From Nocardioidaceae bacterium (GTDB lineage Bacteria > Actinomycetota > Actinomycetes > Propionibacteriales > Nocardioidaceae), in NCBI GenBank assembly GCA_030447805.1, contig JAUJOE010000005.1:154231-218230 (forward strand): 64,000 bases of DNA, given 5' to 3'. A model generated the notes under the pieces. The model was not told the origin of the DNA. It made no database searches and saw only the letters and a list, made by a program, of their open reading frames with translations. Every line of letters begins with the position of its first letter. Within the stretch, counting starts at the first letter, position 1. The position numbers were made by a program, and so were the translations under genes. Shown here piece after piece: positions 40,804 to 49,190 of the stretch.

Positions 40804-42066
40804 ATGCGAGCGAGGCGCGGAGACACCACCGCGTTGGCCCTCGGCGCCGCCGCGAACGGCGTACTCGCCTATGTGTTCTTTGTGCTCGCCACCAGACACC
40901 TCGGAGCGGAAGCGGCTGCTCCAGTGTCGATCCTGTGGACGTACTGGAGTTTCGCCGCCGCAGCGCTCACGTTTCCCATCCAGCACTGGATCGCCCGGTC
41001 GGTTGCCGCGCGTCGCGGCAGTGGCGGTGTGCGGCAGGCGCTGCCGAGGGTGACTGCCCTCGTGCTTGTTTCCGCTCTTGGCGTCGGTCTGCTCGCGTGG
41101 CTTGGGCGCGACACGCTCTTCCAGCGCGACGATGTCTGGTTCCCCGCGCTGGTCGCCTGGGTGACCCTCGGCTCGGGGTTTATGGGTGTCGTACGAGGCG
41201 GCCTGTCTGCACAGAACAGGTTTCGCAGCGTGGGGTTGGCGCTCGCGGCCGAGAATGGGCTGCGCTGTGGAGCTGCGGTGCTCTTGGTCGTTGCTGGTGT
41301 GCGGTCGTCGGTCGGGTTCGGGGTGTGCTTGGCGGCCGGATCGCTGGTGGGGTTGCTGTGGCCGTCGTCCTTGCGGTTCGCCCGGAATGGCGACAGCGAG
41401 ACAGTTGCGGCGCCGGTCGGTTTCCTGGGCAACGCGGCCGGTGGCCAACTCCTCAGCCAGGCGATCCTGACAGGCGGACCGGTCGTTCTGGCGCTCAGCG
41501 GGGGGACTGCTACTGAAGTCACTGCGCTCTTCGCCGGCTTGGCACTGTTCCGGGCGCCGTACACCCTTGCTGTCGGACTCGTCTCGCAGCTGACCGGCGC
41601 GCTCACTCGTGCCGTCATCGAGGATAGGCGCCGGGTGCTGCAAAAGGTGCGGGCGGGCATTTTTTTCGCTACTGGGGTGTCAGCGCTCGTCGCCGGGACC
41701 GTCGGGGCGGTGGCGGGGCCGTTCCTGGTTCGCTTCATCTTCGGTTCGCAGGTGCGGATTGGGGAGTTGCCCTCGGCGCTGATCGCGACTGGCAGCGCCC
41801 TGGCCCTGGGGAATCTGCTGCTCACGGTCCTGATCATCGCCCACGGCCGCAGCGGCGCACTGGCCGGAGCGTGGGCCATCGCAGTCGTTGGTGGCGCCGC
41901 CGTGCTGGCGCTGGCGGGCGGCTCACCGCTCAGCCAGGTCTGCTGGGCCTTTGCCGCAGCCGAGTTGGTGGCCTTCGCGGCCTTGCTAGTCGCGGAGGTC
42001 AGTGGCTCCGCGCGGCTGGCCGCTCAGCGTACTGGCGTGCGGCCCCAGGCTCCTTCGGCGAGCTAG
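40804..42066 (+). CDS. polysaccharide flippase (Wzx-like)
   Basis: Membrane protein of 420 residues with about 12 helices, of the MATE/PST polysaccharide-export type (DTTALALGAAANGVLAYVFF, LGAEAAAPVSILWTYWSF). It would flip undecaprenyl-linked oligosaccharides to the outer face. The ATG at 40804 gives a standard N-terminus; upstream in-frame sequence belongs to the divergent promoter region. It is divergent from the GT2 gene across about 90 bases. The identification rests on overall topology and the N-terminal pattern. Confidence 0.82.
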   Translation: MRARRGDTTALALGAAANGVLAYVFFVLATRHLGAEAAAPVSILWTYWSFAAAALTFPIQHWIARSVAARRGSGGVRQALPRVTALVLVSALGVGLLAWLGRDTLFQRDDVWFPALVAWVTLGSGFMGVVRGGLSAQNRFRSVGLALAAENGLRCGAAVLLVVAGVRSSVGFGVCLAAGSLVGLLWPSSLRFARNGDSETVAAPVGFLGNAAGGQLLSQAILTGGPVVLALSGGTATEVTALFAGLALFRAPYTLAVGLVSQLTGALTRAVIEDRRRVLQKVRAGIFFATGVSALVAGTVGAVAGPFLVRFIFGSQVRIGELPSALIATGSALALGNLLLTVLIIAHGRSGALAGAWAIAVVGGAAVLALAGGSPLSQVCWAFAAAELVAFAALLVAEVSGSARLAAQRTGVRPQAPSAS

Positions 42067-42077
42067 GAGCCCGGCGG

Positions 42078-42535
42078 TCAGTGAGAACGCCAGGCGTCCT
42101 CGTCCTCGGTCAGCTTCACCACTCCTGGCGGCAGCGCGTTGGCCGCCAGCATCTCCAGCGTGACCTGCTCGAACACCTCGCGTAGGTTCGCGCGCGCGGC
42201 AACCCACACCAACTGCAGGACCATGGCGGACTCGTTGTAGCTCACCGCTTCCGGACGCAGCCCGTAGACACTCACCAAGGGGCCGTCGACAGCACGGATG
42301 ACATCGGCCACCGTGACCTCCGCCGCCTCCCGACCCAGCCGCCAACCGCCGTTTTGGCCCCGCACGCTCATGACCACTTCGGCGCGCCGCAGATCGGCGA
42401 GGATCGCCTGCAGGAAGCCGTGCGGGATGTCTTGCCGTCGGCCGATCTCCTCCGCCGACATCGGCGTACCGTCATCGCTCGAGGCCAGCTCAACCAGCGC
42501 GCGCGCGCGTAGTCGGACTTCGCGGACACTCGCAT
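42078..42535 (-). CDS. Rrf2-family transcriptional regulator, frame broken in a GC repeat
   Basis: Winged-helix regulator of about 152 residues: MRVSAKSDYA, then ALVELASSDDGTPMSAEEIG, RRQDIPHGFLQAILADLRRA, VMSVRGQNGGWRLGREAAEV and VADVIRAVDGPLVSV. The family's iron-sulfur cysteines (as in IscR, NsrR) are absent, so it is probably a cluster-free CymR-like member. The frame is lost in a GC dinucleotide run (42497-42509) between SDYA and ALVELA; removing or adding one base joins the two parts. Tail-to-tail with the flippase gene, 11 bases apart. Confidence 0.85.
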
Positions 42536-42582
42536 GCGGTCAAGTTTGGCAGACTCCGGGGACCCGCAGGCTCGTTCCTGTG

Positions 42583-42783
42583 CTACTCGTACCGGCGTTC
42601 CTCAACATGCGTGCTCTTGCGTCGCTGAGCGTTCATCACCAGCGACAACACAACGGCGAGGGCTCCGGCGCCGATGAAGATCAGCCCGAGCGCGTTGTCG
42701 TTGATGAAGTCCAGATTGGGCTTGATCGCAAACATGAGCGCCGCGCCGACCACCATCAGCACAATTCCGAGTCCGATACCCAT
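42583..42783 (-). CDS. DUF6458-type small membrane protein
   Basis: Protein of 66 residues with two hydrophobic helices (MGIGLGIVLMVVGAALMFAI and LGLIFIGAGALAVVLSLVM). They are joined by the loop KPNLDFINDNA, and the tail is charged (NAQRRKSTHVEERRYE). This matches a small actinobacterial family of unknown role (DUF6458). ATG at 42783 preceded by GAAGGGAG. In-frame sequence upstream of it is not membrane-like and is left out. Confidence 0.8.
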   Translation of the reverse strand: MGIGLGIVLMVVGAALMFAIKPNLDFINDNALGLIFIGAGALAVVLSLVMNAQRRKSTHVEERRYE

Positions 42784-42885
42784 GGCAAGGCTCCCTTCTC
42801 GGTCTCCTGGTCCCAAACTACTCGCCGTACGCCGCCCACGGCGACTTGTCGCGACTTGGTGATCTGAGCGCAAAGGAGTGCCCCA

Positions 42886-42911
42886 GACCCTGACAACTCG
42901 ATGGCGTTGTC
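42886..42911. repeat. CTGACAA palindrome copy upstream of nuclease-like gene 1
   Basis: Contains GACCCTGACAA, identical to the element downstream of gene 1, overlapping the inverted repeat GACAAC-N8-GTTGTC. It sits 56 bases before the ATG at 42967. Confidence 0.5.
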
Positions 42912-42966
42912 CACAGATGTATGCGGAAGGCTGCGAAGCCCGTTCGATCGGTCTGATGCTGGGTAG

Positions 42967-43907
42967 ATGTATGCAGGTACAGTTCGGTGCCCGGAGTTGG
43001 CAGCGCTCGCGGCGAATCGCGTCGGCGTGCTGCGCAAGGACCAGTTAGCCAGCGTTGGGCTAACACCCAAGTTCGCCGCCCGCCAGGTCAAAGCGGCAGG
43101 TGGTCCGAATGCGGAAACAACATTCTCCTGCTGACCAACGCCCCGCCGAACCGGGAGCAGCTGAAGCGCATCGCGTTGTGGGACCCGTCGGGCCCTACTG
43201 CCTTGGCGAGCCACACGGCCTTGGAACAGGGCGGGTTTCGAGGCTTCGCTGCGGAGGCGAGCCTTATCCACGTTCTGGTGGTTCGGGGGGCCACGTACTG
43301 CCCCGTGCCTGGCGTCGTACACCACGAGTCGCGCCGATTCGGCAAACAGGACGTCGTCACGATAGGTGGACTGCACGCCACCCGGCATGCTCGCTCGGCG
43401 ATTGACGCCGGAGCCTGGCAGCGCTGGCCCCGTTTCGCATACGCCATGTTGGCGGCGGTGGTGCAGCAGCGAATGTGCACGACCCGTCAACTCGACCGCA
43501 CTCTCACCACCGTGGGGAGAGTGCGGCACAAGCGATACATGAGGTCAGCAATCGCTGACATCGCCGGAGGCGCCCAAGCCATCGGTGAGATCGACGTCGT
43601 GAACCTCTGTCATCGATTCAACCTCCGCCCTCCGGATCGACAGCAGGTCCGTCGCGAACCCAGTGGCCGGGTCCGGTACCTCGACTGCGAGTGGCGACTT
43701 GACGACGGCTCCATTGTCGTGCTGGAGGTCGATGGAGCGCACCACCAGACGGTCGAGCACTGGGAGGCAGACATGAAGCGCGAACGCAAGGTCGTCATCA
43801 GCAGGCGGTGGGTATTGCGAGCCTCGAACTACGAAGTGCGTTACGAGCAAGCCGAGGTGGCCCGGGACTTGATGGCCATGGGCGTCCCAGTTGTCAGGGT
43901 CGTTTGA
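42967..43907 (+). CDS. AbiEi-like N-terminus plus DUF559/Vsr-like nuclease domain, one frameshift
   Basis: Protein of about 313 residues. The N-terminal winged-helix-like region resembles the AbiEi antitoxin head common in actinobacteria (CPELAALAANRVGVLRKDQL, GLTPKFAARQV, then GRWSECGNNILLLT). The C-terminal domain is of the DUF559/very-short-patch-repair endonuclease type: RYLDCEWRLDDGSIVVLEVD, GAHHQTVEHWEADMKRERK, VLRASNYEVRYEQAEVARDL. The Asp/Glu and Glu positions of the nuclease core are kept. One base is gained or lost near 43093. No AbiEii toxin is adjacent. Role unknown; the next gene is a shorter paralogue. Confidence 0.7.
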
Positions 43908-43936
43908 GCGTGAAGGTGTCTGTCAGACCCTGACAA
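43891..43936. terminator. hairpin overlapping the end of nuclease-like gene 1
   Basis: TTGTCAGGGTC (43891-43901, the last codons of the gene) is the exact reverse complement of GACCCTGACAA (43926-43936). Nested inside is TGTCAG-ACC-CTGACA (43921-43935), so two alternative stems share the 3' arm. No T-run follows. It could be a terminator, a protein-binding site or a switch between the two genes. Confidence 0.6.
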
Positions 43937-43950
43937 GTGGGGAGGACTGG

Positions 43951-44454
43951 GTGCAGGGTGCCGCCGCCTGGCAGCCGTGGCCGCGCTTCGCTTGCGGGCT
44001 GCTGGCGGCGACAGTGCAGCAGCGGGTGTGCAGCCCGCATCAACTTGAGGCGGCGTTGGCAGAAGCTGGTCGAGTCAGGCACAAGGCGCACATGCAACTC
44101 GCACTCAAGGACATCGCTGGTGGCGCGGAAAGCCTCGGAGAGTTAGACGTCGCCGATCTGTGCCGCAGATATCGGCTCGCACAGCCGACTCGACAGCGGC
44201 GGCGTAGGGACGCGAGCGGCAGATGGCGCTATCTCGACTGCGAGTGGGAATCGCCTGACGGCACAGTGGTGATCCTCGAGATTGATGGCAGCCACCACCT
44301 CAGCGTCGAGCACTGGGAAGCGGACATGAAGCGTGAACGCGGCGTCGTGATCAGTGGGCAGCGCGTACTTCGGGCGACCGTCGGAGAGGTTCGTCTAGAG
44401 ACAGCGGCCGTGGTGGCCGACTTGGTCGCCGTCGGCGTCCCCGTCCTTCCTTGA
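43951..44454 (+). CDS. truncated paralogue of nuclease-like gene 1 (DUF559-type domain only)
   Basis: Protein of 167 residues aligning to the C-terminal half of the previous gene: AAWQPWPRFACGLLAATVQQ, GRVRHKAHMQLALKDIAGGA, RYLDCEWESPDGTVVILEID, GSHHLSVEHWEADMKRERG. The AbiEi-like head is absent. I choose the GTG at 43951 because GGAGG lies 5 bases upstream. The two genes clearly arose by tandem duplication followed by loss of the 5' half. The 42-base gap holds a hairpin, and two 45-base repeats follow it. The nuclease core acidic residues are kept, so it may be functional. Confidence 0.75.
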   Translation: MQGAAAWQPWPRFACGLLAATVQQRVCSPHQLEAALAEAGRVRHKAHMQLALKDIAGGAESLGELDVADLCRRYRLAQPTRQRRRRDASGRWRYLDCEWESPDGTVVILEIDGSHHLSVEHWEADMKRERGVVISGQRVLRATVGEVRLETAAVVADLVAVGVPVLP

Positions 44455-44456
44455 GG

Positions 44457-44501
44457 GTTGTCAGAACGTAGTCGACCGATAGACCGACTGGAGACTGACA
44501 A
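44457..44501. repeat. 45-base palindromic direct repeat, copy 1
   Basis: Begins GTTGTCAG and ends CTGACAA, with inner arms AGTCG and CGACT around ACCGATAGAC. It can fold as a stem of 7 + 5 pairs with symmetric internal loops. Identical over 45 bases to copy 2. Confidence 0.9.
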
Positions 44502-44518
44502 GTCGCGGGGGCCGAGAA

Positions 44519-44563
44519 GTTGTCAGAACGTAGTCGACCGATAGACCGACTGGAGACTGACAA
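44519..44563. repeat. 45-base palindromic direct repeat, copy 2
   Basis: Identical to copy 1 with a 62-base period. The two copies fill the space between the nuclease-like gene 2 and the convergent paaN stop, and their arms match the shorter palindromes around both nuclease-like genes. Confidence 0.9.
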
Positions 44564-44575
44564 CTCCGTGAAGGG

Positions 44576-46255
44576 TTAGATGTGGCGGCGGGACTGGACG
44601 AAGCGGAAGCGGCTGGCGACGTAAGCGCCATCGGTGTACGTCGAGTTGGCAGCCGGGTTGGCCCCCGTCCCGTGGAAGTCGCTGAACGCCGCCGACTGGT
44701 TGACGAAGACCTGCCCGGTGAGGTTCTCGCTGAGCGCCACACCGGAGTCCAGGGCGGCCGAGCGCATCGCCTCGACCACCGAAGGGTCGGTGCTGTAGAC
44801 CGAGGCGGTCATCGCGCCCCGCTCGAGCGCCGTACGCCGGAACACCTCGATCGACTCCTGCGTCGAACCCGTCTTGATCAGGTAGCTCACCGGCCCGAAC
44901 CATTCGTTCTCGTACGTCGATGAGTCGCTGGCGTCGACAACGGCAACCGTCGGAGTCCGCACCACCGCGTCGGCGTACGCCGGGTGGGACACCTCGCGCG
45001 ACTCGATGACCACCGAACCAGCTGCGGACTCCACGGCCGACAGCCGCTCGAGCACACCGGGGTTCACCACCCCACCGAGCAGCTCGACCGCGCGGGCGTC
45101 GTCGCCAACGAGCTTGTCAAACGCCTTGGCCAGCCCAGCGACCACGTCGTCGACGCTCTTGTGCCCCTCGTCGGTGTCAATGCCGTCGGCGGGCACGCAG
45201 ATGTTCTGCGGAGCGGTGCACATCTGCCCGGTGTACAGCGCGAGCGAGAACGCGAGGTTGAAGCACATGCCCTTGAACGAGTCGGTGGAGTCGACGACGA
45301 CGGTGTTGACGCCCGCCTTCTCGGTGAACACCACTGCCTGCCGCGCGTGCTCCTCCAACCACTCCCCGAAGGCGGCGGAGCCGGTGTAGTCAACCAGCTT
45401 GACCTGCGGGTGCACCGCCAGCGCCGCAGCGATCCCGTCGGCCGGATCCTCCGCGGCGAGCGTGACGAGGTTGGGGTCGAATCCCGCCTCAGCAAGCACC
45501 TCCTGGCAGACCTGCACGGTGATCGCCAGCGGAAGCACCGCACCGGGGTGCGGCTTGACGATGACCGGGTTGCCGGTGACCAGCGACGCGAAGACACCCG
45601 GCCAGGTGTTCCACGTCGGGAACGTGTTGCAGGCGATCGACAACGCGACCCCCCGCGGCACGACGGTGAACGTCTTCTCCATCCGCACCGGTGCGTCGCG
45701 GCCAGGCTTCTCCCAGATCGCGGTAGCCGGCACCCGCGCCATCTCGGCGTACGCGTAGGCAATCGCCTCGAGCGCCCGATCGAGCGCGTGCGCCCCGCCG
45801 GCCTGGAACGCCATCACGAACGCCTGGCCTGAGGTGTGCATGACCGCGTTGGCCAGCTCGAACACCCGCTGGTGCAGCCGGTGCAGCACCTCCAGCCCGA
45901 TCCCCACCCGCGCTTCGACGCCGGCGTCGCGCCAGTCGGCCAGGCCGGCGCGGGCGGCTTCCACAAGCGCGGGTACGCCGTCCGGCGTCACCCGCGGGTA
46001 ACGGACCTCCAAGGCCAGCCCGTACGGCGACTTCTCGGTCGCCACGGTGCCCTCGGCGCCCGGGGTGGTGAGGGGAAACTGCTGGCCGAGCCAGCCTTCG
46101 AAGGCAGCCTTGCCGTCCGCGGCCGCCGACTCGCCGTACACCCGTGGGCTCGGTGACTCGGGGAACGCGCTGTAGTACTCCCGGGACCGGGTGGCCGTGA
46201 CAGCGTCGTCGAGCATCGAGCGGTGGCGGGCGAAGAAGTCATCGGCAAGCGACAT
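44576..46255 (-). CDS. paaN: phenylacetic acid degradation protein PaaN
   Basis: Aldehyde-dehydrogenase-fold protein of 559 residues, the stand-alone PaaN form associated with ring cleavage in phenylacetyl-CoA catabolism. Segments: ADDFFARHRSMLDDAVTATR at the start, GRDAPVRMEKTFTVVPRGVA, ACNTFPTWNTWPGVFASLVT, NPVIVKPHPGAVLPLAITV, TGSAAFGEWLEEHA, the catalytic-Cys region GQMCTAPQNICVPADGI, and SAAFSDFHGTGANPAANS near the end. Start ATG at 46255 giving MSLADDFFARH. It is divergent from a PaaI thioesterase. No ring-epoxidase (paaABCDE) genes are nearby. Confidence 0.92.
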   Translation of the reverse strand: MSLADDFFARHRSMLDDAVTATRSREYYSAFPESPSPRVYGESAAADGKAAFEGWLGQQFPLTTPGAEGTVATEKSPYGLALEVRYPRVTPDGVPALVEAARAGLADWRDAGVEARVGIGLEVLHRLHQRVFELANAVMHTSGQAFVMAFQAGGAHALDRALEAIAYAYAEMARVPATAIWEKPGRDAPVRMEKTFTVVPRGVALSIACNTFPTWNTWPGVFASLVTGNPVIVKPHPGAVLPLAITVQVCQEVLAEAGFDPNLVTLAAEDPADGIAAALAVHPQVKLVDYTGSAAFGEWLEEHARQAVVFTEKAGVNTVVVDSTDSFKGMCFNLAFSLALYTGQMCTAPQNICVPADGIDTDEGHKSVDDVVAGLAKAFDKLVGDDARAVELLGGVVNPGVLERLSAVESAAGSVVIESREVSHPAYADAVVRTPTVAVVDASDSSTYENEWFGPVSYLIKTGSTQESIEVFRRTALERGAMTASVYSTDPSVVEAMRSAALDSGVALSENLTGQVFVNQSAAFSDFHGTGANPAANSTYTDGAYVASRFRFVQSRRHI

Positions 46256-46315
46256 GGCTGGCTCCAGGGCAAGACAGCTCGACGGGCATGAGACCGTGAT
46301 GATGGAGAAGCCGCT

Positions 46316-46741
46316 GTGAACGCCGACGAGTTGGCCCGCCGCTGCGCCGAGACCATGTGGGGCGACGATGCGGCGTCTCGCGAGCTCGGCATGCAGTTGG
46401 GAGACGTCGGCGCCGGTCGTGCAACGGTGGCGATGACAGTGCGTAGGGACATGACGAACGGACACGGCACCGCGCACGGCGGGTTCGTCTTCGCGCTGGC
46501 CGACTCGGCGTTCGCGTTCGCGTGCAACTCCTACAACGAGCGCGCGGTCGCGCAGGCGTGCGACATCGTGTTCGTGACGCCCGTCGTCGACGGTGACCGG
46601 CTGATCGCTGAGGCCGCCGAGCGGCACCGGTTCGGCCGCAACGGCATCTACGACGTGCAGGTGACGTGCGAGGGCCGGGTGGTGGCGGAGTTCCGCGGCC
46701 GCAGCCGTACGGTCGGTGGCGCGATCGTCGACGTCGGCTGA
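46316..46741 (+). CDS. paaI: hydroxyphenylacetyl-CoA thioesterase PaaI
   Basis: Hotdog-fold thioesterase of 141 residues that rescues CoA from dead-end phenylacetyl-CoA pathway intermediates. The active-site helix reads GHGTAHGGFVFALADSAFAF with the conserved HGG and catalytic Asp. Further PaaI features are ACDIVFVTPVVDGDRLIAEA and GRNGIYDVQVTCEGRVVAEF. The GTG start gives a normal N-terminus. It is divergent from paaN with 60 bases between, so the two probably share a control region. Confidence 0.92.
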   Translation: MNADELARRCAETMWGDDAASRELGMQLGDVGAGRATVAMTVRRDMTNGHGTAHGGFVFALADSAFAFACNSYNERAVAQACDIVFVTPVVDGDRLIAEAAERHRFGRNGIYDVQVTCEGRVVAEFRGRSRTVGGAIVDVG

Positions 46742-46754
46742 GACCGCCGAGGCG

Positions 46755-47657
46755 TCAGCGGCGGGCGGACACGCCGACAGAATCGGGCCGTTGCTGACGG
46801 GTAGGCGGGTAAGTGGGGCGGGCGCCGAAGGAGGCGCGGCGGGACGCCCGGCGCAGGGTCGCCAGCACCGCTGGCCCGAGTACGACGATGGCGACGGCGT
46901 TGGTGATGGCCCGACCGGTGTCCCACCCGAGCGTCGACGTGGTGACCGTGTAGACGACGAAGCGGTGCAGGTTGTCGAGCAGCGGGTCACCCGGCACGAA
47001 CGACAGGTCGGTGCCGCCGCCCAGCGCGAAGGGCCAGAACCACAGGTTCATCAAGAAGCCGTACAGGTACGCCGCGACGACGCCGTACGCCACGAGCATC
47101 GCGATCTCTGCCCGGCCGCTGATGCGCCGCGGCAACAGCCCCGCACCAAGGCCGATCCACGCCGCGGCAAGCATCTGGAACGGCAGCCACGGTCCTACCC
47201 CAGCCGTGAGCAAGCCGGAGGCGAACATCGATGTGCACCCCAGCACAAAGCCGAAGCCTGCGCCGAACACCCGCCCGGCGAGCACCAGGAGGAAGAACAC
47301 CAGCTCGACGCCGGCGATGCCGGCCCCCAACGGGCGTAGTGCGGCGTTGACGGCCGAGAGCACACCCAACATGGCCAGCGCCTTGGAGTCCATTCCGCCG
47401 TCCGCGAACGACGCGAGAACGATCGCCACGACGAACGGCAGCACCATGACGAACAGCAGCGGCGCGTCGCTGGTGTGGCCGACCGAGCTAGCCGGCGCCC
47501 GGACGAACAACGGCCAGCAGAACATGACGATCCCGGTGAGCGACGCCAGCAGCAGCGCCGTCGCCGTCCGTACGCCGACTGGTACCGCGGCCGTCGACGC
47601 CGACGCGGGAGCGGCGGCGCCCGGAGCGACCGCCACGCCGGAGGAGGGGTCAGCCAT
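46755..47657 (-). CDS. ECF transporter S component, putative cobalamin-specific
   Basis: Membrane protein of 300 residues with six or seven helices (ALLLASLTGIVMFCWPLFV, LLFVMVLPFVVAIVLASF, GVELVFFLLVLAGRVFGAG, MLVAYGVVAAYLYGFLMNL and others). It is of the ECF S-component type with an N-terminal Ala/Pro extension. The TSMFASGLLTAGVGPWLPFQ segment is characteristic of actinobacterial S components. It follows the ATPase gene with an 8-base overlap and ends an operon headed by a cobalamin riboswitch, so I infer that it binds vitamin B12 or a cobinamide precursor. Confidence 0.88.
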   Translation of the reverse strand: MADPSSGVAVAPGAAAPASASTAAVPVGVRTATALLLASLTGIVMFCWPLFVRAPASSVGHTSDAPLLFVMVLPFVVAIVLASFADGGMDSKALAMLGVLSAVNAALRPLGAGIAGVELVFFLLVLAGRVFGAGFGFVLGCTSMFASGLLTAGVGPWLPFQMLAAAWIGLGAGLLPRRISGRAEIAMLVAYGVVAAYLYGFLMNLWFWPFALGGGTDLSFVPGDPLLDNLHRFVVYTVTTSTLGWDTGRAITNAVAIVVLGPAVLATLRRASRRASFGARPTYPPTRQQRPDSVGVSARR

Positions 47658-49190
47658 GCGCCACCCCCGTTCCGTTAAGCGCTCCGGCGACCTGACCGAC
47701 GGTCAGCCAGGGCAACGGCGCCAGCACCTTGGCGACCTGGGGCGCGAAGACCGGCGACCCGGCCAGCGCCTCCTGCGTCGGGGCGGCCGTGACCACCTCA
47801 CCCTCGGCGAGTACCACCACGCGAGAGGCGGTGTGCGCGACGAACTCCACGTCGTGGGTGGCAACGACCACGGCCATCCCGGCAGCAGCCAGATCGGCCA
47901 CCTGCCCGGCAAGTCGGGCCTTGGCGGTGTAGTCGAGCCCGCGGGTTGGCTCGTCAAGCAGCAGCACGCGGGGTCGGCCGGACAGCTGCACGGCCAACGC
48001 GAGCGCCAGCCGCTGCCCCTCCGACAGGTCGCGGTGATGCACGCCGTCGTCAATGCCGGGCCCACCGACAAGCCTGTCGAGCAGGACGCGAGTCGCCCCG
48101 GGCACTGCCCGGGCTCCTCGGTCGGCTGCGGCGCACTCTGCTGCCACCGAGTCGCAGTACAACAGATCGGTCGCCTGCTGAGGCACCAAGGACACCAGTG
48201 ACGCAGCCTCCGGGCGGGACACGTTGGCCGGGTCACGGCCCGCTACCGAGACCGACCCTGCCCTACGCGGTCCCGCCCCTTGCAGCGCCCACAACAGCGA
48301 CGACTTGCCCGAGCCGTTGCGCCCCATCAGCGCGACCACCTCTCCTGGAGCCGCCGCGAAGTCCACGTCGCGCACGGCCACCGCGTCGCCGTAGGCCACC
48401 ACCACACCGCGGGCCAGCAGCCCGTCCCTGACGTCGCCGGGCACCACCGGCGCAACCCGCGCCGGCACGCCTGCCAGGGTGCTGCGCAAGGCACCCGCGG
48501 CCCGGCGGGCGTCGCGCACCGAGAGCGGCAGCGGGTCCCACCCCACCAGCCGCCCGAGCTCGACAACTGGCGGCGCCAGCGGCGCGTCGCGCAACAGTTC
48601 GGCCGGCTTCCCGTCGCGCACCCGCTGCTCGTGTACGACGACCAGCCGGTCGGCGTACTCCACCACCCGTTCGAGCCGGTGCTCGGCCGCCAGCACGGTG
48701 GCGCCGAGGTCGTGCACCAGTCGCAGTACGGCGCTCAACGCGTCCTCGGCAGCCGCCGGGTCAAGCGCCGACGTCGGTTCGTCGAGCACCAGGATGCGGG
48801 GTGAGCTGGTCAGGACCGCACCCAGCGCGACCCGCTGCTGCTCACCTCCCGACAGCGTGCGCAGCGCCCGCCGCCGCAGCCGGGCGATGCCCATCAGGTC
48901 GAGGACCTCCTCCACCCGCCGCCGCATCACCTGCGGCGGTACGGCGAGTTGTTCCATGCCGTAGGCCAGTTCCTCCTCGACGGTGTCGGTGACGAACCCC
49001 GCCAACGGGTCCTGTCCCACGACACCCACGGTGTCGGCGAACTCGCGGGGTGGGGAGTCGCGCGGATCGCGCCCCCCGGCGACCACCCGGCCCTCGACGT
49101 GGCCGCCAGTGAAGTGCGGGACGAGGCCGTTGACCGCCCGCAGCAGCGTCGACTTGCCCGAGCCGGTGTGGCCTCGATACCGAGCAAAGT
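47650..49190 (-). CDS. double-ATPase subunit of ECF transporter (EcfA1A2 fusion), 5' end damaged
   Basis: Two ABC ATPases in one chain. Domain 1: Walker A HTGSGKSTLLRAVNGLVPHF (49147-49170, before the first in-frame start), LSGGEQQRVALGAVL and ILVLDEPTSALDPA. Domain 2: Walker A LMGRNGSGKSSLLWALQG, LSEGQRLALALAVQLSG and VLLLDEPTRGLDYT. They drive uptake through EcfT and the S component. The roughly 40 residues expected before the first Walker A are reduced to GQREATLLGIEA in another frame, abutting the EcfT end. About 100 bases appear missing at the gene junction. Confidence 0.88.

Noticed and set aside
42967-44454. Complete AbiE abortive-infection system
   Set aside because: Only an AbiEi-like head is seen; there is no AbiEii nucleotidyltransferase toxin.
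44457-44563. Possible CRISPR array (repeat-spacer-repeat)
   Set aside because: Only two repeats with one 17-base gap, the unit is longer than the gap, and there are no cas genes.
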